Of a stretch of 64,000 bases of DNA, positions 1-9,696 are shown in pieces (positions within the stretch are counted from its first letter, which is position 1; every line of letters starts with the position of its first letter). Source of the stretch: Corynebacterium minutissimum (GTDB taxonomy: Bacteria > Actinomycetota > Actinomycetes > Mycobacteriales > Mycobacteriaceae). The stretch spans positions 806,001 to 870,000 of the forward strand of contig NZ_CP069533.1 of the NCBI RefSeq assembly GCF_016889765.1. The letters are read 5' to 3'. The notes beneath the pieces are model-generated. The model worked only from the letters and a program-made list of their open reading frames with translations. It did no database searches and was not told where the DNA came from. The position numbers and the translations under genes are program-made.

Positions 1-1
1 T

Positions 2-178
2 CAGATGGTGCAGCATCACCTGCCTCTGGACCAGGCCAGCGCCTATGAATTCGTGGAGGCCTTCCGCCAGTCGCCATCTCACGTCGCAGCTCTCCGGGAC
101 CGCCGCATGTCCACCGCCGCCGTCGGCGCGGCCTATAACGATGGTCAGGTTTACGTAGTCATCCAGCTGGAAGAATAG
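2..178 (+). CDS. CAP-domain (SCP/PR1-like) protein, C-terminal fragment
   Basis: The window opens inside a reading frame that ends in TAG at 176-178 and gives about 58 residues. The tail contains the pattern FRQSPSHVAALRDRR followed by a short glycine turn and YVVIQ, which matches the last conserved box of CAP/SCP domains (S-x-x-H, then a beta strand ending the fold). Bacterial CAP proteins are usually exported, but the signal region lies outside the window, so location and role cannot be judged. The start is missing because of the window edge, not because of a mutation. Confidence 0.65.
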   Translation, partial: QMVQHHLPLDQASAYEFVEAFRQSPSHVAALRDRRMSTAAVGAAYNDGQVYVVIQLEE

Positions 179-219
179 ATTGGCTGAATTTTTGCTGCAT
201 GCTGAGTAGCATCTTCGAT

Positions 220-1572
220 GTGACTAATACCTCAGACAACGTCGTGAACGCCGGAAATGTCCCTTCCGACCGATCCACGGCCCTGCTCACCGATAAATAC
301 GAGCTCACCATGCTGCAGGCAGCCCTGCGCGATGGTTCAGCTCACCGCCAGGTAACCTGCGAGGTTTTCGCCCGTCGCCTGCCCAACGAGCGCCGCTATG
401 GTGTCGTCGCCGGCACCGAACGCGTGCTGCGAGCCGTTCGGGATTTCCGCTTTACCGCGCGCCAGCTGGCGGAGATGGACTTCCTCGATGAGGAGACTAA
501 GAATTTCCTCGCTCACTACCGGTTCTCTGGCCAGATTGATGGCTACCGCGAAGGTGAGATTTACTTCCCATATTCTCCGCTGTTGACCGTGCGCGGTACC
601 TTCGGCGAGTGCCTCATCTTGGAGACGGTCATTCTCTCCATCATGAATTCCGACTCTGCGGTGGCCTCGGCCGCCTCACGTATGGTCGTGGCTGCTGATG
701 GCCGCCCGATTATTGAGATGGGCTCACGCCGAGCGCACGAATACGCCGCGGTAACGTCTGCGCGCGCCGCCTACTTGGCAGGCTTTGAGGCCACCTCCAA
801 CCTCGAGGCAGGCTACCGCTACGACATTCCGGTCTCTGGCACGGCGGCGCACTCCTGGACTCTGGCGCACGTCAACGAGGACGGCACCCCGAACGAGGAA
901 GCTGCATTCCGCGGCCAGATCGAAACCCTCGGCGTAGGCACCACGCTGCTGGTCGATACCTATGACATCACCAAGGGTGTGGAGACCGCCGTGAAGGTTG
1001 CTGGCCCGGAACTCGGCGGCGTGCGCATCGACTCAGGCGATTTGGCTGCGGTAACGCGCCGCGTGCGTAAGCAGCTCGATGACCTGGGTAACCACAACAC
1101 CAAGATCGTGGTTTCCTCCGACCTCGACGAGTTTGCCATCGCCGGCCTGCGCGGAGACCCCGTCGATGTCTATGGCGTGGGCACCTCGGTGGTGACTGGT
1201 TCGGGCGCGCCGACTGCCGGCATGGTGTACAAGGTCGTGGAAGTCGATGGTCATCCGGTGGCCAAACGCTCCTCCTCCAAGAAATCCCACGGAGGAGCCA
1301 AACGTGCGCTGCGCACATACCGCTCTTCCGGGGTGGCCGTCGAGGAGCTCGTGCTGCCTTTCGACGCCGAGGATCCAGACACCGGCACCCTCACTGCCCG
1401 CGCCATGACCGTGCCGCTCATGCGCGATGGGGAAATTGTTGACGGACTGCCCTCCCTCTACGAGTCCCGTGACTACCTCGCCACCGCCATCACGACTCTG
1501 CCGTGGGAAGGCCTGGCGCTCACTCGCGATGAACCGGCGGTGCCGACGCGTTTCATCGGCTTCACCTCCTAA
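220..1572 (+). CDS. pncB: Nicotinate phosphoribosyltransferase
   Basis: Converts nicotinate and PRPP, with ATP, to nicotinate mononucleotide in NAD salvage. The N-terminal STALLTDKYELTML block, the VSGTAAHSW segment carrying the likely phospho-accepting histidine, and the later GVRIDSGDL and YGVGTSVVTG segments are family hallmarks. Length, about 450 residues, is normal. The start is uncertain. GTG at 220 sits 7 nt after a -10-like TAGCAT, an arrangement seen before many genes here and compatible with a leaderless mRNA. An in-frame ATG at 199 would add 7 residues and has no ribosome site. A second NAD gene, nadE, lies 14 kb away. Confidence 0.93.
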   Translation: MTNTSDNVVNAGNVPSDRSTALLTDKYELTMLQAALRDGSAHRQVTCEVFARRLPNERRYGVVAGTERVLRAVRDFRFTARQLAEMDFLDEETKNFLAHYRFSGQIDGYREGEIYFPYSPLLTVRGTFGECLILETVILSIMNSDSAVASAASRMVVAADGRPIIEMGSRRAHEYAAVTSARAAYLAGFEATSNLEAGYRYDIPVSGTAAHSWTLAHVNEDGTPNEEAAFRGQIETLGVGTTLLVDTYDITKGVETAVKVAGPELGGVRIDSGDLAAVTRRVRKQLDDLGNHNTKIVVSSDLDEFAIAGLRGDPVDVYGVGTSVVTGSGAPTAGMVYKVVEVDGHPVAKRSSSKKSHGGAKRALRTYRSSGVAVEELVLPFDAEDPDTGTLTARAMTVPLMRDGEIVDGLPSLYESRDYLATAITTLPWEGLALTRDEPAVPTRFIGFTS

Positions 1573-1620
1573 AGACACACCGGCTCCGCCCGGCGTTAGC
1601 CGGGCACTACACTGGGGCAA

Positions 1621-3591
1621 ATGGACGAGCACTCAGCAACGGTTGATCTTCTCGACGCCGCCGTCGCCGCCCTCGGCGGTGCCCGGCGCGATGGCCAAGT
1701 GCGCATGGCCGAAGCGGTCACTTCCGCCCTAGAGAAGGAGCGCCACCTCGCGGTACAGGCAGGCACCGGTACCGGTAAATCGTTGGCTTACCTCGTGCCG
1801 GCGTTCCAGCATGCCCAGGAAACCGGCAGCACCGTTATCGTGTCGACCGCTACCTTGGCCTTGCAGCGTCAGCTGGTGGAACGCGATCTTCCACGCTTGG
1901 CCGAGGCCCTCGAGCCCCACCTGGAGAAGAAGCCGACCTTCGCCATCATGAAGGGCCGTTCCAATTATGTCTGCCTCAATAAGGTTGCCCGCGCCTCCGA
2001 ACTGGAAGATGAAGAGGCCCTGCTCGATGCCGCCGATTCGCCCTCCCACCTGGGCCGCCACGTCCAGCGCGTCTACGAGTGGGCTGAGGATACGGATACT
2101 GGTGACCGCGAGGACCTCGAGCCGGGCGTGCCGGATCTAGCCTGGCGGCAAGTCTCAGTAACCTCTGCTGAGTGTGTTGGGGCAACACGCTGTCCGCACG
2201 GTGAGGACTGCTTCGCGGAGCTGGCGCGGCGCCGCGCTGCTGACGTCGACGTGGTAGTCACCAACCATGCGCTGCTGGCTATCGACGCCGTTGCAGACGT
2301 GAATATCCTGCCGGATCACGACGTTGTCATCATCGATGAGGCCCACGAGCTTGACGGCCGCATCACCTCAGTGTCAACCTCAGAAATTACCGGCCGTGCC
2401 CTCAAGATGGCTGCAACCCGCGCCAAGGCCCTGGGTGCCAATGGCAAAGACCAGCGCTTGAGCGAACAAGCAGCCGAGCTTACCCAGCTCCTAGGGGAAT
2501 TCCTGCCCGGCCGCTGGACCGACCTTCCAGATGAAGCCAAAAACCAGCTCATGGCGCTGGCAGATACACTTTCCTCCTGCCGGGAGACCATCGCCCGCAC
2601 CCCAGAGGGAGAGCAGGCCAACGACCCTGAGAAATTTGCCGAGCGCCAAAACCTGGCCAACCACCTCAATACTCTCGTTGAAGCTATCGCCCGCATTCTC
2701 GATGTCTTCGCCACCGGGGATCCGGCCGCGCACGCGGATGTGGTGTGGCTGGAGCGCGACGAACGCACGCTTACCGATACCCTCGCCGTCGCACCGCTAT
2801 CCATCGCTGGCATGTTGCACGAGAAACTCTTCGGCGAGCAGACCGTGGTTCTCACCTCCGCGACCCTCGCCCTAGGGGGTCGCTTCGATGCCATGGCTGC
2901 GCAGTGGGGCCTGCCAAAAGGAACGTGGGATTCCCTCGACGTGGGCTATCCTTTCAACCCCGCGCGCAGCGGCATCCTGTACACCGCGAGCCACTTGCCG
3001 CAGCCGGGCCGCGACGGGCTAAGTCCGGACACCATCGAGGAAATACGCGAGCTCATCATGGCCGCGGGCGGGCGCACCCTGGGGTTATTCTCTTCGCGCC
3101 GCGCTGCCCAGCAGGCCGCTGAGGAGCTCAAGCCACAGATTCCCTTCGATATTTTCCTCCAAGGTGAGGACTCTATCGGTGCGCTGGTGGAAAAATTCAC
3201 CAAGAACGAGAATTCCTGCCTCTTTGGCACGTTGAGCTTGTGGCAGGGAGTCGACGTGCCCGGCCCTTCCTGCTCGCTTGTGCTCATTGATCGCATCCCC
3301 TTCCCCCGCCCGGATAACCCCCTCATGCAAGCCCGCACCGAGGCCGCGAAGGCAGCGGGCCGGAACGGTTTCATGGAGGTCTCCGCCACGCATGCAGCGC
3401 TGCTCATGGCGCAGGGTGCGGGCAGGCTTCTGCGCTCTGTCGATGACCGCGGTGTTGTCGCTGTGCTTGATAACCGCCTCGTGACCAAGCGCTATGGCTC
3501 ATACCTGTGTGATTCCATGCCGCAGATGTGGCACACCACCGACCCGGAAGTCGTCCGCGGCGCGCTCAAGCGACTCATCGAAGCACGTTAA
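1621..3591 (+). CDS. dinG: DinG/XPD-type ATP-dependent DNA helicase
   Basis: Superfamily 2 helicase of 656 residues. It has a Walker A motif AGTGTGKS at about residues 47-54, a DEAH box at 239-242, and a C-terminal region ending in QGAGRLLRS (motif VI). Four cysteines, at about 118, 185, 191 and 197, lie between Walker A and DEAH as expected for the 4Fe-4S cluster domain of DinG/XPD proteins. The family unwinds 5' to 3' and acts in repair and in resolving D-loops, R-loops or quadruplexes; the substrate here is inference. ATG 1621 follows TACACT by 7 nt with no Shine-Dalgarno, so a leaderless mRNA is likely. It converges on pth2, overlapping by 4 nt. Confidence 0.88.
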   Translation: MDEHSATVDLLDAAVAALGGARRDGQVRMAEAVTSALEKERHLAVQAGTGTGKSLAYLVPAFQHAQETGSTVIVSTATLALQRQLVERDLPRLAEALEPHLEKKPTFAIMKGRSNYVCLNKVARASELEDEEALLDAADSPSHLGRHVQRVYEWAEDTDTGDREDLEPGVPDLAWRQVSVTSAECVGATRCPHGEDCFAELARRRAADVDVVVTNHALLAIDAVADVNILPDHDVVIIDEAHELDGRITSVSTSEITGRALKMAATRAKALGANGKDQRLSEQAAELTQLLGEFLPGRWTDLPDEAKNQLMALADTLSSCRETIARTPEGEQANDPEKFAERQNLANHLNTLVEAIARILDVFATGDPAAHADVVWLERDERTLTDTLAVAPLSIAGMLHEKLFGEQTVVLTSATLALGGRFDAMAAQWGLPKGTWDSLDVGYPFNPARSGILYTASHLPQPGRDGLSPDTIEEIRELIMAAGGRTLGLFSSRRAAQQAAEELKPQIPFDIFLQGEDSIGALVEKFTKNENSCLFGTLSLWQGVDVPGPSCSLVLIDRIPFPRPDNPLMQARTEAAKAAGRNGFMEVSATHAALLMAQGAGRLLRSVDDRGVVAVLDNRLVTKRYGSYLCDSMPQMWHTTDPEVVRGALKRLIEAR

Positions 3592-4313
3592 GGACGGCGC
3601 AACGCGCACACCGTGGCGGAGTCCGGTGCCACTTCGGTAAAACCCGCGTCTCGGACCACCACGGCGTTTTGCCGGCCGCAGGCCTCAACGAAGTCCTCGG
3701 GATCTACCTCTCGCACGCACAGCGCAAAGTCCTGTGCTGCCCACTTTTCCACCTCGTCAAAGCTCATCGCCGCGGCCAACAGCATGGAGCCATGCCCCAC
3801 CTGGGCTGCGGCCTTGCCTGCGCTCATCTCGAGGGAGGCATCGATGAGGATGAGGGGGACGTCGCAAAGCGCCGGCTGCGGTGCATCCTTCGGCAGATCT
3901 GTGTGACCGATCTGCAGCTTGGCCACGAGCGGATCCACCTCGGAGACCGCAGAAGGCACGAAGGCTCGGGCGCGATCTGCCACCGTCACGCCGGGCAAGC
4001 CCTGCACGTCGCGCCATGCCTTGTTGCGAGCGCGTCGCGCGACCTTGCGGATGCGATGCCCGTACCACTGTCCCAGTGCTTCAGCGAAGGCGCCCTCTTG
4101 GCCGGCGCGTTCATCCAAGCAGAGCTTGACGACGGCCCTCGCCGCCGCCTCCAGCACCTCCGTGCGGCTCGGCGGATCCTGCTTGGGCAGGTTCAGCGCA
4201 ATCTGCATGGCCTGGACGGTCTCTGGCTTGTCAGGGTCCTCAGGATCATCGCGCCAGCTGCGCTCACTGCAGGCTTCGACGAGCCGGCGGTGAGCCTCGC
4301 GAAGACTAGTCAA
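3588..4313 (-). CDS. Pth2-type peptidyl-tRNA hydrolase domain protein
   Basis: About 241 residues. The C-terminal half (VPLILIDASLEMSAGK, then AAQVGHGSM) resembles the start of archaeal/eukaryotic Pth2 peptidyl-tRNA hydrolases, where a conserved Lys and the A-A-Q-x-x-H segment line the active site. The N-terminal 130 residues are helical, charged and not recognised. The chosen TTG start at 4313 follows GGAAGAGG with good spacing and overlaps the end of serB by 8 nt, so the two are probably translationally coupled. Longer in-frame starts exist but run deep into serB. Release of peptides from stalled peptidyl-tRNA is the family activity; for this gene it is inferred. Confidence 0.72.
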   Translation of the reverse strand: MTSLREAHRRLVEACSERSWRDDPEDPDKPETVQAMQIALNLPKQDPPSRTEVLEAAARAVVKLCLDERAGQEGAFAEALGQWYGHRIRKVARRARNKAWRDVQGLPGVTVADRARAFVPSAVSEVDPLVAKLQIGHTDLPKDAPQPALCDVPLILIDASLEMSAGKAAAQVGHGSMLLAAAMSFDEVEKWAAQDFALCVREVDPEDFVEACGRQNAVVVRDAGFTEVAPDSATVCALRRP

Positions 4314-5502
4314 CGACGACCTCTTCCATGGGAATGCCCAGAATTTGCAGGATTTCATCCATATACGGATGGTTAACGGAGGTGTCCGCAACCTCACGCA
4401 GCGCAGGTTTGGCGTTAAAGGCAATGCCAAGGCCCGCGGCAGAAATCATGTCAATGTCATTGGCACCATCGCCTACTGCAACCGTTTGTCGCATGCTCAA
4501 ACCAGAATCGGCGGCGAACTCACGAAGGAAGTTTTCCTTAGCCTTGCGGTCGACAACGTCCCCGATGACCCGGCCAGTAAGCTTGCCATCTTCAATTTCC
4601 AAGGTATTGGCGCGAACGTAGTCAAGGTCGAGCTCCGCTGCTAGACCCTCAAGGACTTGGATAAAGCCGCCGGATACGACCGCCACGCGGTAGCCCATGC
4701 GCTTCAGCGTACGGATGGTGGTGCGCACACCCGGAGTGAGCTCAATATCGGCGGCGGTCTGCGCGATTACGGATTCCGGAAGACCAGCCAAGGCGGCTAC
4801 GCGCTCACGGAGGGATTCTTCGAAATCCAACTCTCCGCGCATAGCGCGCTCGGTCACCGCAGCCACCTCTGCCTCTTTACCGGCATGGGAGGCGAGCATT
4901 TCGATGACCTCGCCCTGAATAAGCGTGGAATCGCAATCGAAGCAGATCAGGCGCTTGGAGCGGCGCTGAAGGCCGGAGCGCTCAATGGCAATGTCGACGC
5001 CCTGCGCGGTGGCGAGACGGGCTAACGCGGCGCGCACGGGGTCGGCAGAACCATCAACGGTGATGTAAAGCTCGAGGCCGTTAAGCGGGGATGTCGAGAG
5101 CCCGCGAATGCGGTCAATGTTGGCGTTAAAGTTGGCCAGCTCCTGCGCAATCGCAGAGACGTGGCTGGCATTGAGTTGGCGGCCGAGCACCACGACCACG
5201 TGCGTGGACCGCGGGCGAGAAGTGGCTTCATCCGCGCGTAGCTCCACGGTGAGCGACTGAGCATAGATGCTGAGGGTATTGCGTAGTCCCTTCTCCATCG
5301 CCTCCACGCGCGACCTATCAACGCGCACGTAGGCCGACAAGGAGATGCGCCCGGAGAAGATGGCCTGCTCGACGTCGACAAGCTCAACGTTATAGGAACC
5401 AAGGACGCGGAAGAAGGCCGCAGAGACACCTGGCTTGTCCGGACCGGACGTTGTCACAACGGCGAAGGCAGTCTGGTTAGGGTGATCGTTCTGGTTATCC
5501 AC
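4306..5502 (-). CDS. serB: Phosphoserine phosphatase with ACT domains
   Basis: Catalyses the last step of serine synthesis. HAD-family motifs are clear: DCDST at about residues 189-193 with the nucleophile Asp189, a VVSGGF motif II, and GDGANDIDM for magnesium binding. The first 180 residues hold two ACT-like regulatory domains (TSGPDKPGVSAAFF and HVVVVLGRQL segments), a layout common in actinobacterial SerB; amino-acid feedback through them is plausible but not shown. 398 residues is normal. The GTG start lies 6 nt after GATAAT with no ribosome site, suggesting a leaderless mRNA. pth2 follows with an 8-nt overlap. Confidence 0.93.
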   Translation of the reverse strand: MDNQNDHPNQTAFAVVTTSGPDKPGVSAAFFRVLGSYNVELVDVEQAIFSGRISLSAYVRVDRSRVEAMEKGLRNTLSIYAQSLTVELRADEATSRPRSTHVVVVLGRQLNASHVSAIAQELANFNANIDRIRGLSTSPLNGLELYITVDGSADPVRAALARLATAQGVDIAIERSGLQRRSKRLICFDCDSTLIQGEVIEMLASHAGKEAEVAAVTERAMRGELDFEESLRERVAALAGLPESVIAQTAADIELTPGVRTTIRTLKRMGYRVAVVSGGFIQVLEGLAAELDLDYVRANTLEIEDGKLTGRVIGDVVDRKAKENFLREFAADSGLSMRQTVAVGDGANDIDMISAAGLGIAFNAKPALREVADTSVNHPYMDEILQILGIPMEEVVVD

Positions 5503-5570
5503 GCTGTCATTATCGCATGTCCCTTTCGTCCGCAGACGACCCCCTAATCATTACAGACGGCACACACGAC

Positions 5571-5611
5571 AAACGCCGCCTCCCCATCGCGGTGATGGGG
5601 AGGCGGCGTTT
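5571..5611 (-). terminator. Intrinsic terminator after ctaD
   Basis: A perfect 18-bp stem, 5571-5588 pairing with 5594-5611, with a 5-nt loop. It lies 78 nt beyond the ctaD stop and before the serB promoter. The U-run is short on both strands, so it may end transcripts from either side. Confidence 0.8.
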
Positions 5612-5688
5612 TCAGGAGTTCGCGTATTTCTTCGCACCTGTCCGGGCTAGCGAGTGGCTAGCTGGACTGAAGCGCGGGGCCCGCAGGA

Positions 5689-7380
5689 TTAGTGGCCGTA
5701 GTGTGCTTCCTCACGGATGCGCTTAACCATGTGCGGGTAGTGCAGCTCGAAGGCCGGACGCTCAGAGCGGATACGCGGCAGGGAGACGAAGTTGTGGCGC
5801 GGCGGCGGGCAGGAGGTAGCCCACTCCAGGGAGTTGCCGTAGCCCCACGGGTCGTCCACGGTAACAATTTCACCGTAGCGCCAGGACTTGAAGACGTTCC
5901 AGATGAGCGGGATAACCGAAGCACCCAGGACGAAGGAGAAGATGGTGGAAATCTGGTTGAAGACCGTGAAGCCGTCCGACTCCAGGTAGTCGGCGTAACG
6001 ACGCGGCATACCCATGTTGCCGACCCAGTGCTGAATCAGGAAGGTGCCGTGGAAGCCGATGAAGGTCAGCCAGAAGTGAATCTTGCCCAGACGCTCATCC
6101 AGCATGCGGCCGGTCATCTTCGGGAACCAGAAGTAGAGGCCAGCGAAGGCGGAGAACACCACGGTACCGAACAGGGTGTAGTGGAAGTGAGCGATAAGGA
6201 AGTAGGACTCAGCCAGGTGGAAGTCCAGAGCCGGGGAAGCCAGCATAATACCGGTCATACCGCCGAAGAGGAAGGTAGACAGGAAGCCCATGGCGAAGAT
6301 CATCGGGGTATCCCAGGTGATGTGTCCCTTCCACATGGTGCCGACCCAGTTGAAGAACTTCACACCGGTCGGAACCGCAATCAGGAAGGTCATGAAGGAG
6401 AAGAACGGCAGCAGAATGGCGCCGGTCACGAACATGTGGTGAGCCCACACAGCCATGGAGAGTGCACCGATGGCAAGAACGGCGAAGACTAGGCCGATGT
6501 AGCCGAAGACCGGCTTACGGGAGAAGACCGGGACGACCTCAGAAATAACACCGAAGAACGGGATAGCGAGGACGTAGACCTCTGGGTGGCCGAAGAACCA
6601 GAACAGGTGCTGCCACAGGATGGCACCGCCGTTAGCGGAGTCGTAGATGTGGCCGCCCAGCTTGCGGTCATACAGAACACCGAGGGCAGCGGCGGTCAGC
6701 AGCGGGAAGATCATCAGAACGATGACGGACGCGGTGAATACACACCAGCTGAAGACCGGCAGGCGGAACATAGTCATGCCCGGCGCACGCAGAGTCAGGA
6801 TGGTGGTGATCATGTTGACCGCGGAGGCAATGGTGCCGACACCGGTAGCGCCAACGCCAACAATCCACATGTCAGCGCCGATGCCCGGGGTGTGCACGGA
6901 GTCAGCCAGCGGCATGTACATGGTCCAGCCGAAGTCAGCCGCACCGCCCGGGGTAACGAAGCCGAGCAGCATGACAACACCACCGGTCAGGGTGATCCAG
7001 AAACCGAAAGCGTTCAGACGTGGGAAGGCCACATCCGGCGCACCAATCTGCAGGGGCAGAACGTAGTTGGAAAAGCCCCACACAACCGGCGTTGCAAACA
7101 GCAGCAGCATCACGGTGCCGTGCATGGTGAACAGCTGGTTGAACTGCTCGTTGGACAGGAACTGCAGACCCGGGGTGAACAACTCAGCACGGAGCAGCAG
7201 GGCCATGAAGCCACCGAGGAAGAAAAAGCTGAAGGACATGATCAAGTACATGATGCCCAGCTGCTTGTGGTCAGTGGTGGTCAGTAGCGTCCAAGCCTTG
7301 GAACCAGTCTTAGCGTTACCAGTCGGCTCTGGACGTGTGGGCGCGACGTAATCGTCGAGCCGTGGCGCCACAGCGGTCAT
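5689..7380 (-). CDS. ctaD: Cytochrome c oxidase (aa3) subunit I
   Basis: Heme-copper oxidase core subunit of 563 residues with about 12 membrane spans. Ligands are visible: His87 (FTMHGT) and His400 for low-spin heme a, His265, His314 and His315 for CuB, Tyr269 of the HPEVY crosslink, and His398 for heme a3. It accepts electrons from the bc1-cytochrome c branch and pumps protons. The start is set by AGGAGGATTTT directly before ATG 7380; the frame is open upstream but without support. Subunits II-IV are not in the window, as in C. glutamicum where ctaD stands apart. Confidence 0.97.
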   Translation of the reverse strand: MTAVAPRLDDYVAPTRPEPTGNAKTGSKAWTLLTTTDHKQLGIMYLIMSFSFFFLGGFMALLLRAELFTPGLQFLSNEQFNQLFTMHGTVMLLLFATPVVWGFSNYVLPLQIGAPDVAFPRLNAFGFWITLTGGVVMLLGFVTPGGAADFGWTMYMPLADSVHTPGIGADMWIVGVGATGVGTIASAVNMITTILTLRAPGMTMFRLPVFSWCVFTASVIVLMIFPLLTAAALGVLYDRKLGGHIYDSANGGAILWQHLFWFFGHPEVYVLAIPFFGVISEVVPVFSRKPVFGYIGLVFAVLAIGALSMAVWAHHMFVTGAILLPFFSFMTFLIAVPTGVKFFNWVGTMWKGHITWDTPMIFAMGFLSTFLFGGMTGIMLASPALDFHLAESYFLIAHFHYTLFGTVVFSAFAGLYFWFPKMTGRMLDERLGKIHFWLTFIGFHGTFLIQHWVGNMGMPRRYADYLESDGFTVFNQISTIFSFVLGASVIPLIWNVFKSWRYGEIVTVDDPWGYGNSLEWATSCPPPRHNFVSLPRIRSERPAFELHYPHMVKRIREEAHYGH

Positions 7381-7477
7381 AAAATCCTCCTGAAGAACAA
7401 GTGCCTCACCACGTGATGCGCAGCGCAAGATCTCGCGCAACGATCCACATGATCAAACACCTAGGTTTACCTGCCTT

Positions 7478-7483
7478 ATATTA
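7478..7483 (-). promoter_or_regulatory. Probable -10 of the ctaD promoter
   Basis: TAATAT on the minus strand, about 97 nt before the ctaD start, is the best -10 match in this gap. No good -35 is seen. Between it and the start codon lies an untranslated leader without a recognised motif. Confidence 0.4.
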
Positions 7484-7642
7484 GGGCACCGCGCAGGCAA
7501 ATTTCCAGCGCTCCCTAAACTTCTACCAACGTTGCTAGCCCCGTTTGGAGCAGGAGATGTCCACGAACTGCCTGCACGATGGCAGCCGCTGCGACGACGC
7601 CCACTCCAGAACGCACATGCCCGGTGATCCAGAACACAGCAG

Positions 7643-7683
7643 AGGGGGTGCAGTCGGCTAAAAACGCGGAAAACGCACCCCCT
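7643..7683. repeat. 9-bp inverted repeat in the ctaD-nrdF gap
   Basis: AGGGGGTGC at 7643-7651 pairs perfectly with GCACCCCCT at 7675-7683 across a 23-nt loop. It is 130 nt beyond the nrdF stop and 165 nt upstream of the ctaD -10. No U-run follows on either strand, so it is a weak terminator candidate. The remainder of 7484-7813 shows no convincing gene. Confidence 0.5.
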
Positions 7684-7813
7684 GAAAGAATCAACCTTTC
7701 GATTGATCCTTCCGGTAGGTGCGTGTCATGCCCGCAGCCGGGATGCGCGCTGTTGCGGAAGTGACTAGCGTCCTATCGCGGCGGACATTGTCGTATCAGA
7801 CTGTAGGTTTTCT

Positions 7814-8821
<1,008 letters not shown>

Positions 8822-8875
8822 CTAGTCTGAGTGTTCCTGTGACCATCGTACCCACTTGGCCTGCATTCCGGTAAG

Positions 8876-8907
8876 TGTCGCTACTCCCCATGCATCCAGT
8901 AGCGACA
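8876..8907. promoter_or_regulatory. Palindromic operator candidate between nrdF and gntR
   Basis: TGTCGCTACT (8876-8885) and AGTAGCGACA (8898-8907) form a perfect 10-bp inverted repeat around a 12-nt centre. It covers the -35 area of a rightward promoter with -10 TATACT at 8919-8924 and sits just upstream of the leftward nrdF promoter. This position suits a regulator of either gene. It does not match the NrdR box seen before nrdH. Confidence 0.55.
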
Positions 8908-8979
8908 ACGGGCTAATTTATACTGGCGTTTTATGTGTTCCGAGTTCGCGTTACCCACGCAGGGGGAGGTATTGGCATC

Positions 8980-9687
8980 GTGGCGACTACGCAAGAGCCC
9001 CACACTCCGCTGCTAAGCACCGTGCTGGACACCATGGGATCAGACATCGTCAGCGGCACCCTCCCCGCTGGTGAACGTTTTACCCTGAACGATATTTGTC
9101 AGCGCTTTGATATCTCACGCACGGTTGCCCGCGAAGCGATGCGCGCTCTTGAGCAACTGGGCATGGTGGCGTCCTCGCGGCGCGTCGGCATTACGGTGCT
9201 GCCGATTAGCGAGTGGGCCGTCTACGATTCCTCCATCATCACGTGGCGCCTGAACTCGGAGAAGTCGCGGGACGGGCAGCGCAGTTCCCTCAATGAGCTG
9301 CGCCTGGCCATCGAACCTACTGCAGCGTCCCTTGCAGCTCAGCATGGTTCACAGGCAGACAAGGAGGAGATCCTCGAGCTGGCACAGCGCTTGCATGCTT
9401 TTGAGGACACGCCCGCGCGGCGAGTCGGCGAGCAACTCGCAACCGACCTGCGCTTCCACACCATGGTGCTGCATGCATCGGGCAATGAGATGTTTGCGGC
9501 ATTAAGCCCGTTCCTTTTATCCATGGTGCGCGGACGCTCGGTGTTTGGCTCGCGCAAGCGCAACCCCACTGCGGGAACGGCCCGCCTCCACCTGGATTTA
9601 GCGCACGCAATCCATAGTGGTGACGCGAACGAGGCAGAAAAAATCGCACGCGCCATCCTCACGGAGGCACGTGCGAAAGAGACCTAA
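8980..9687 (+). CDS. GntR-family (FadR subgroup) regulator, GntR1-like
   Basis: 235 residues: an N-terminal winged helix (GERFTLNDICQRFDISRT, then VAREAMRALEQLGMV) and a helical FCD effector domain with conserved His and Arg positions. Length, the ITVLPISEWAVYDSSIITWRL linker and the location next to nrdF and nrdE resemble GntR1 of C. glutamicum, which represses gluconate genes and affects sugar PTS genes; orthology is inferred. GTG 8980 follows AGGGGGAGG by about 10 nt; an upstream ATG at 8935 lies too close to the promoter. The gene interrupts the reductase set but faces the other way. Confidence 0.82.
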   Translation: MATTQEPHTPLLSTVLDTMGSDIVSGTLPAGERFTLNDICQRFDISRTVAREAMRALEQLGMVASSRRVGITVLPISEWAVYDSSIITWRLNSEKSRDGQRSSLNELRLAIEPTAASLAAQHGSQADKEEILELAQRLHAFEDTPARRVGEQLATDLRFHTMVLHASGNEMFAALSPFLLSMVRGRSVFGSRKRNPTAGTARLHLDLAHAIHSGDANEAEKIARAILTEARAKET

Positions 9688-9696
9688 CTCAAAGGT

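Noticed and set aside
7455..7485. A possible DtxR iron box before ctaD (AAGGCAGGTAAACCTAGG on the minus strand)
   Set aside because: The half sites are out of register with the 19-bp DtxR consensus by one base, and the centre does not match.
7579..7764. A 61-codon rightward frame in the ctaD-nrdF gap
   Set aside because: No ribosome site, no similarity I recognise, and it covers the inverted repeat.
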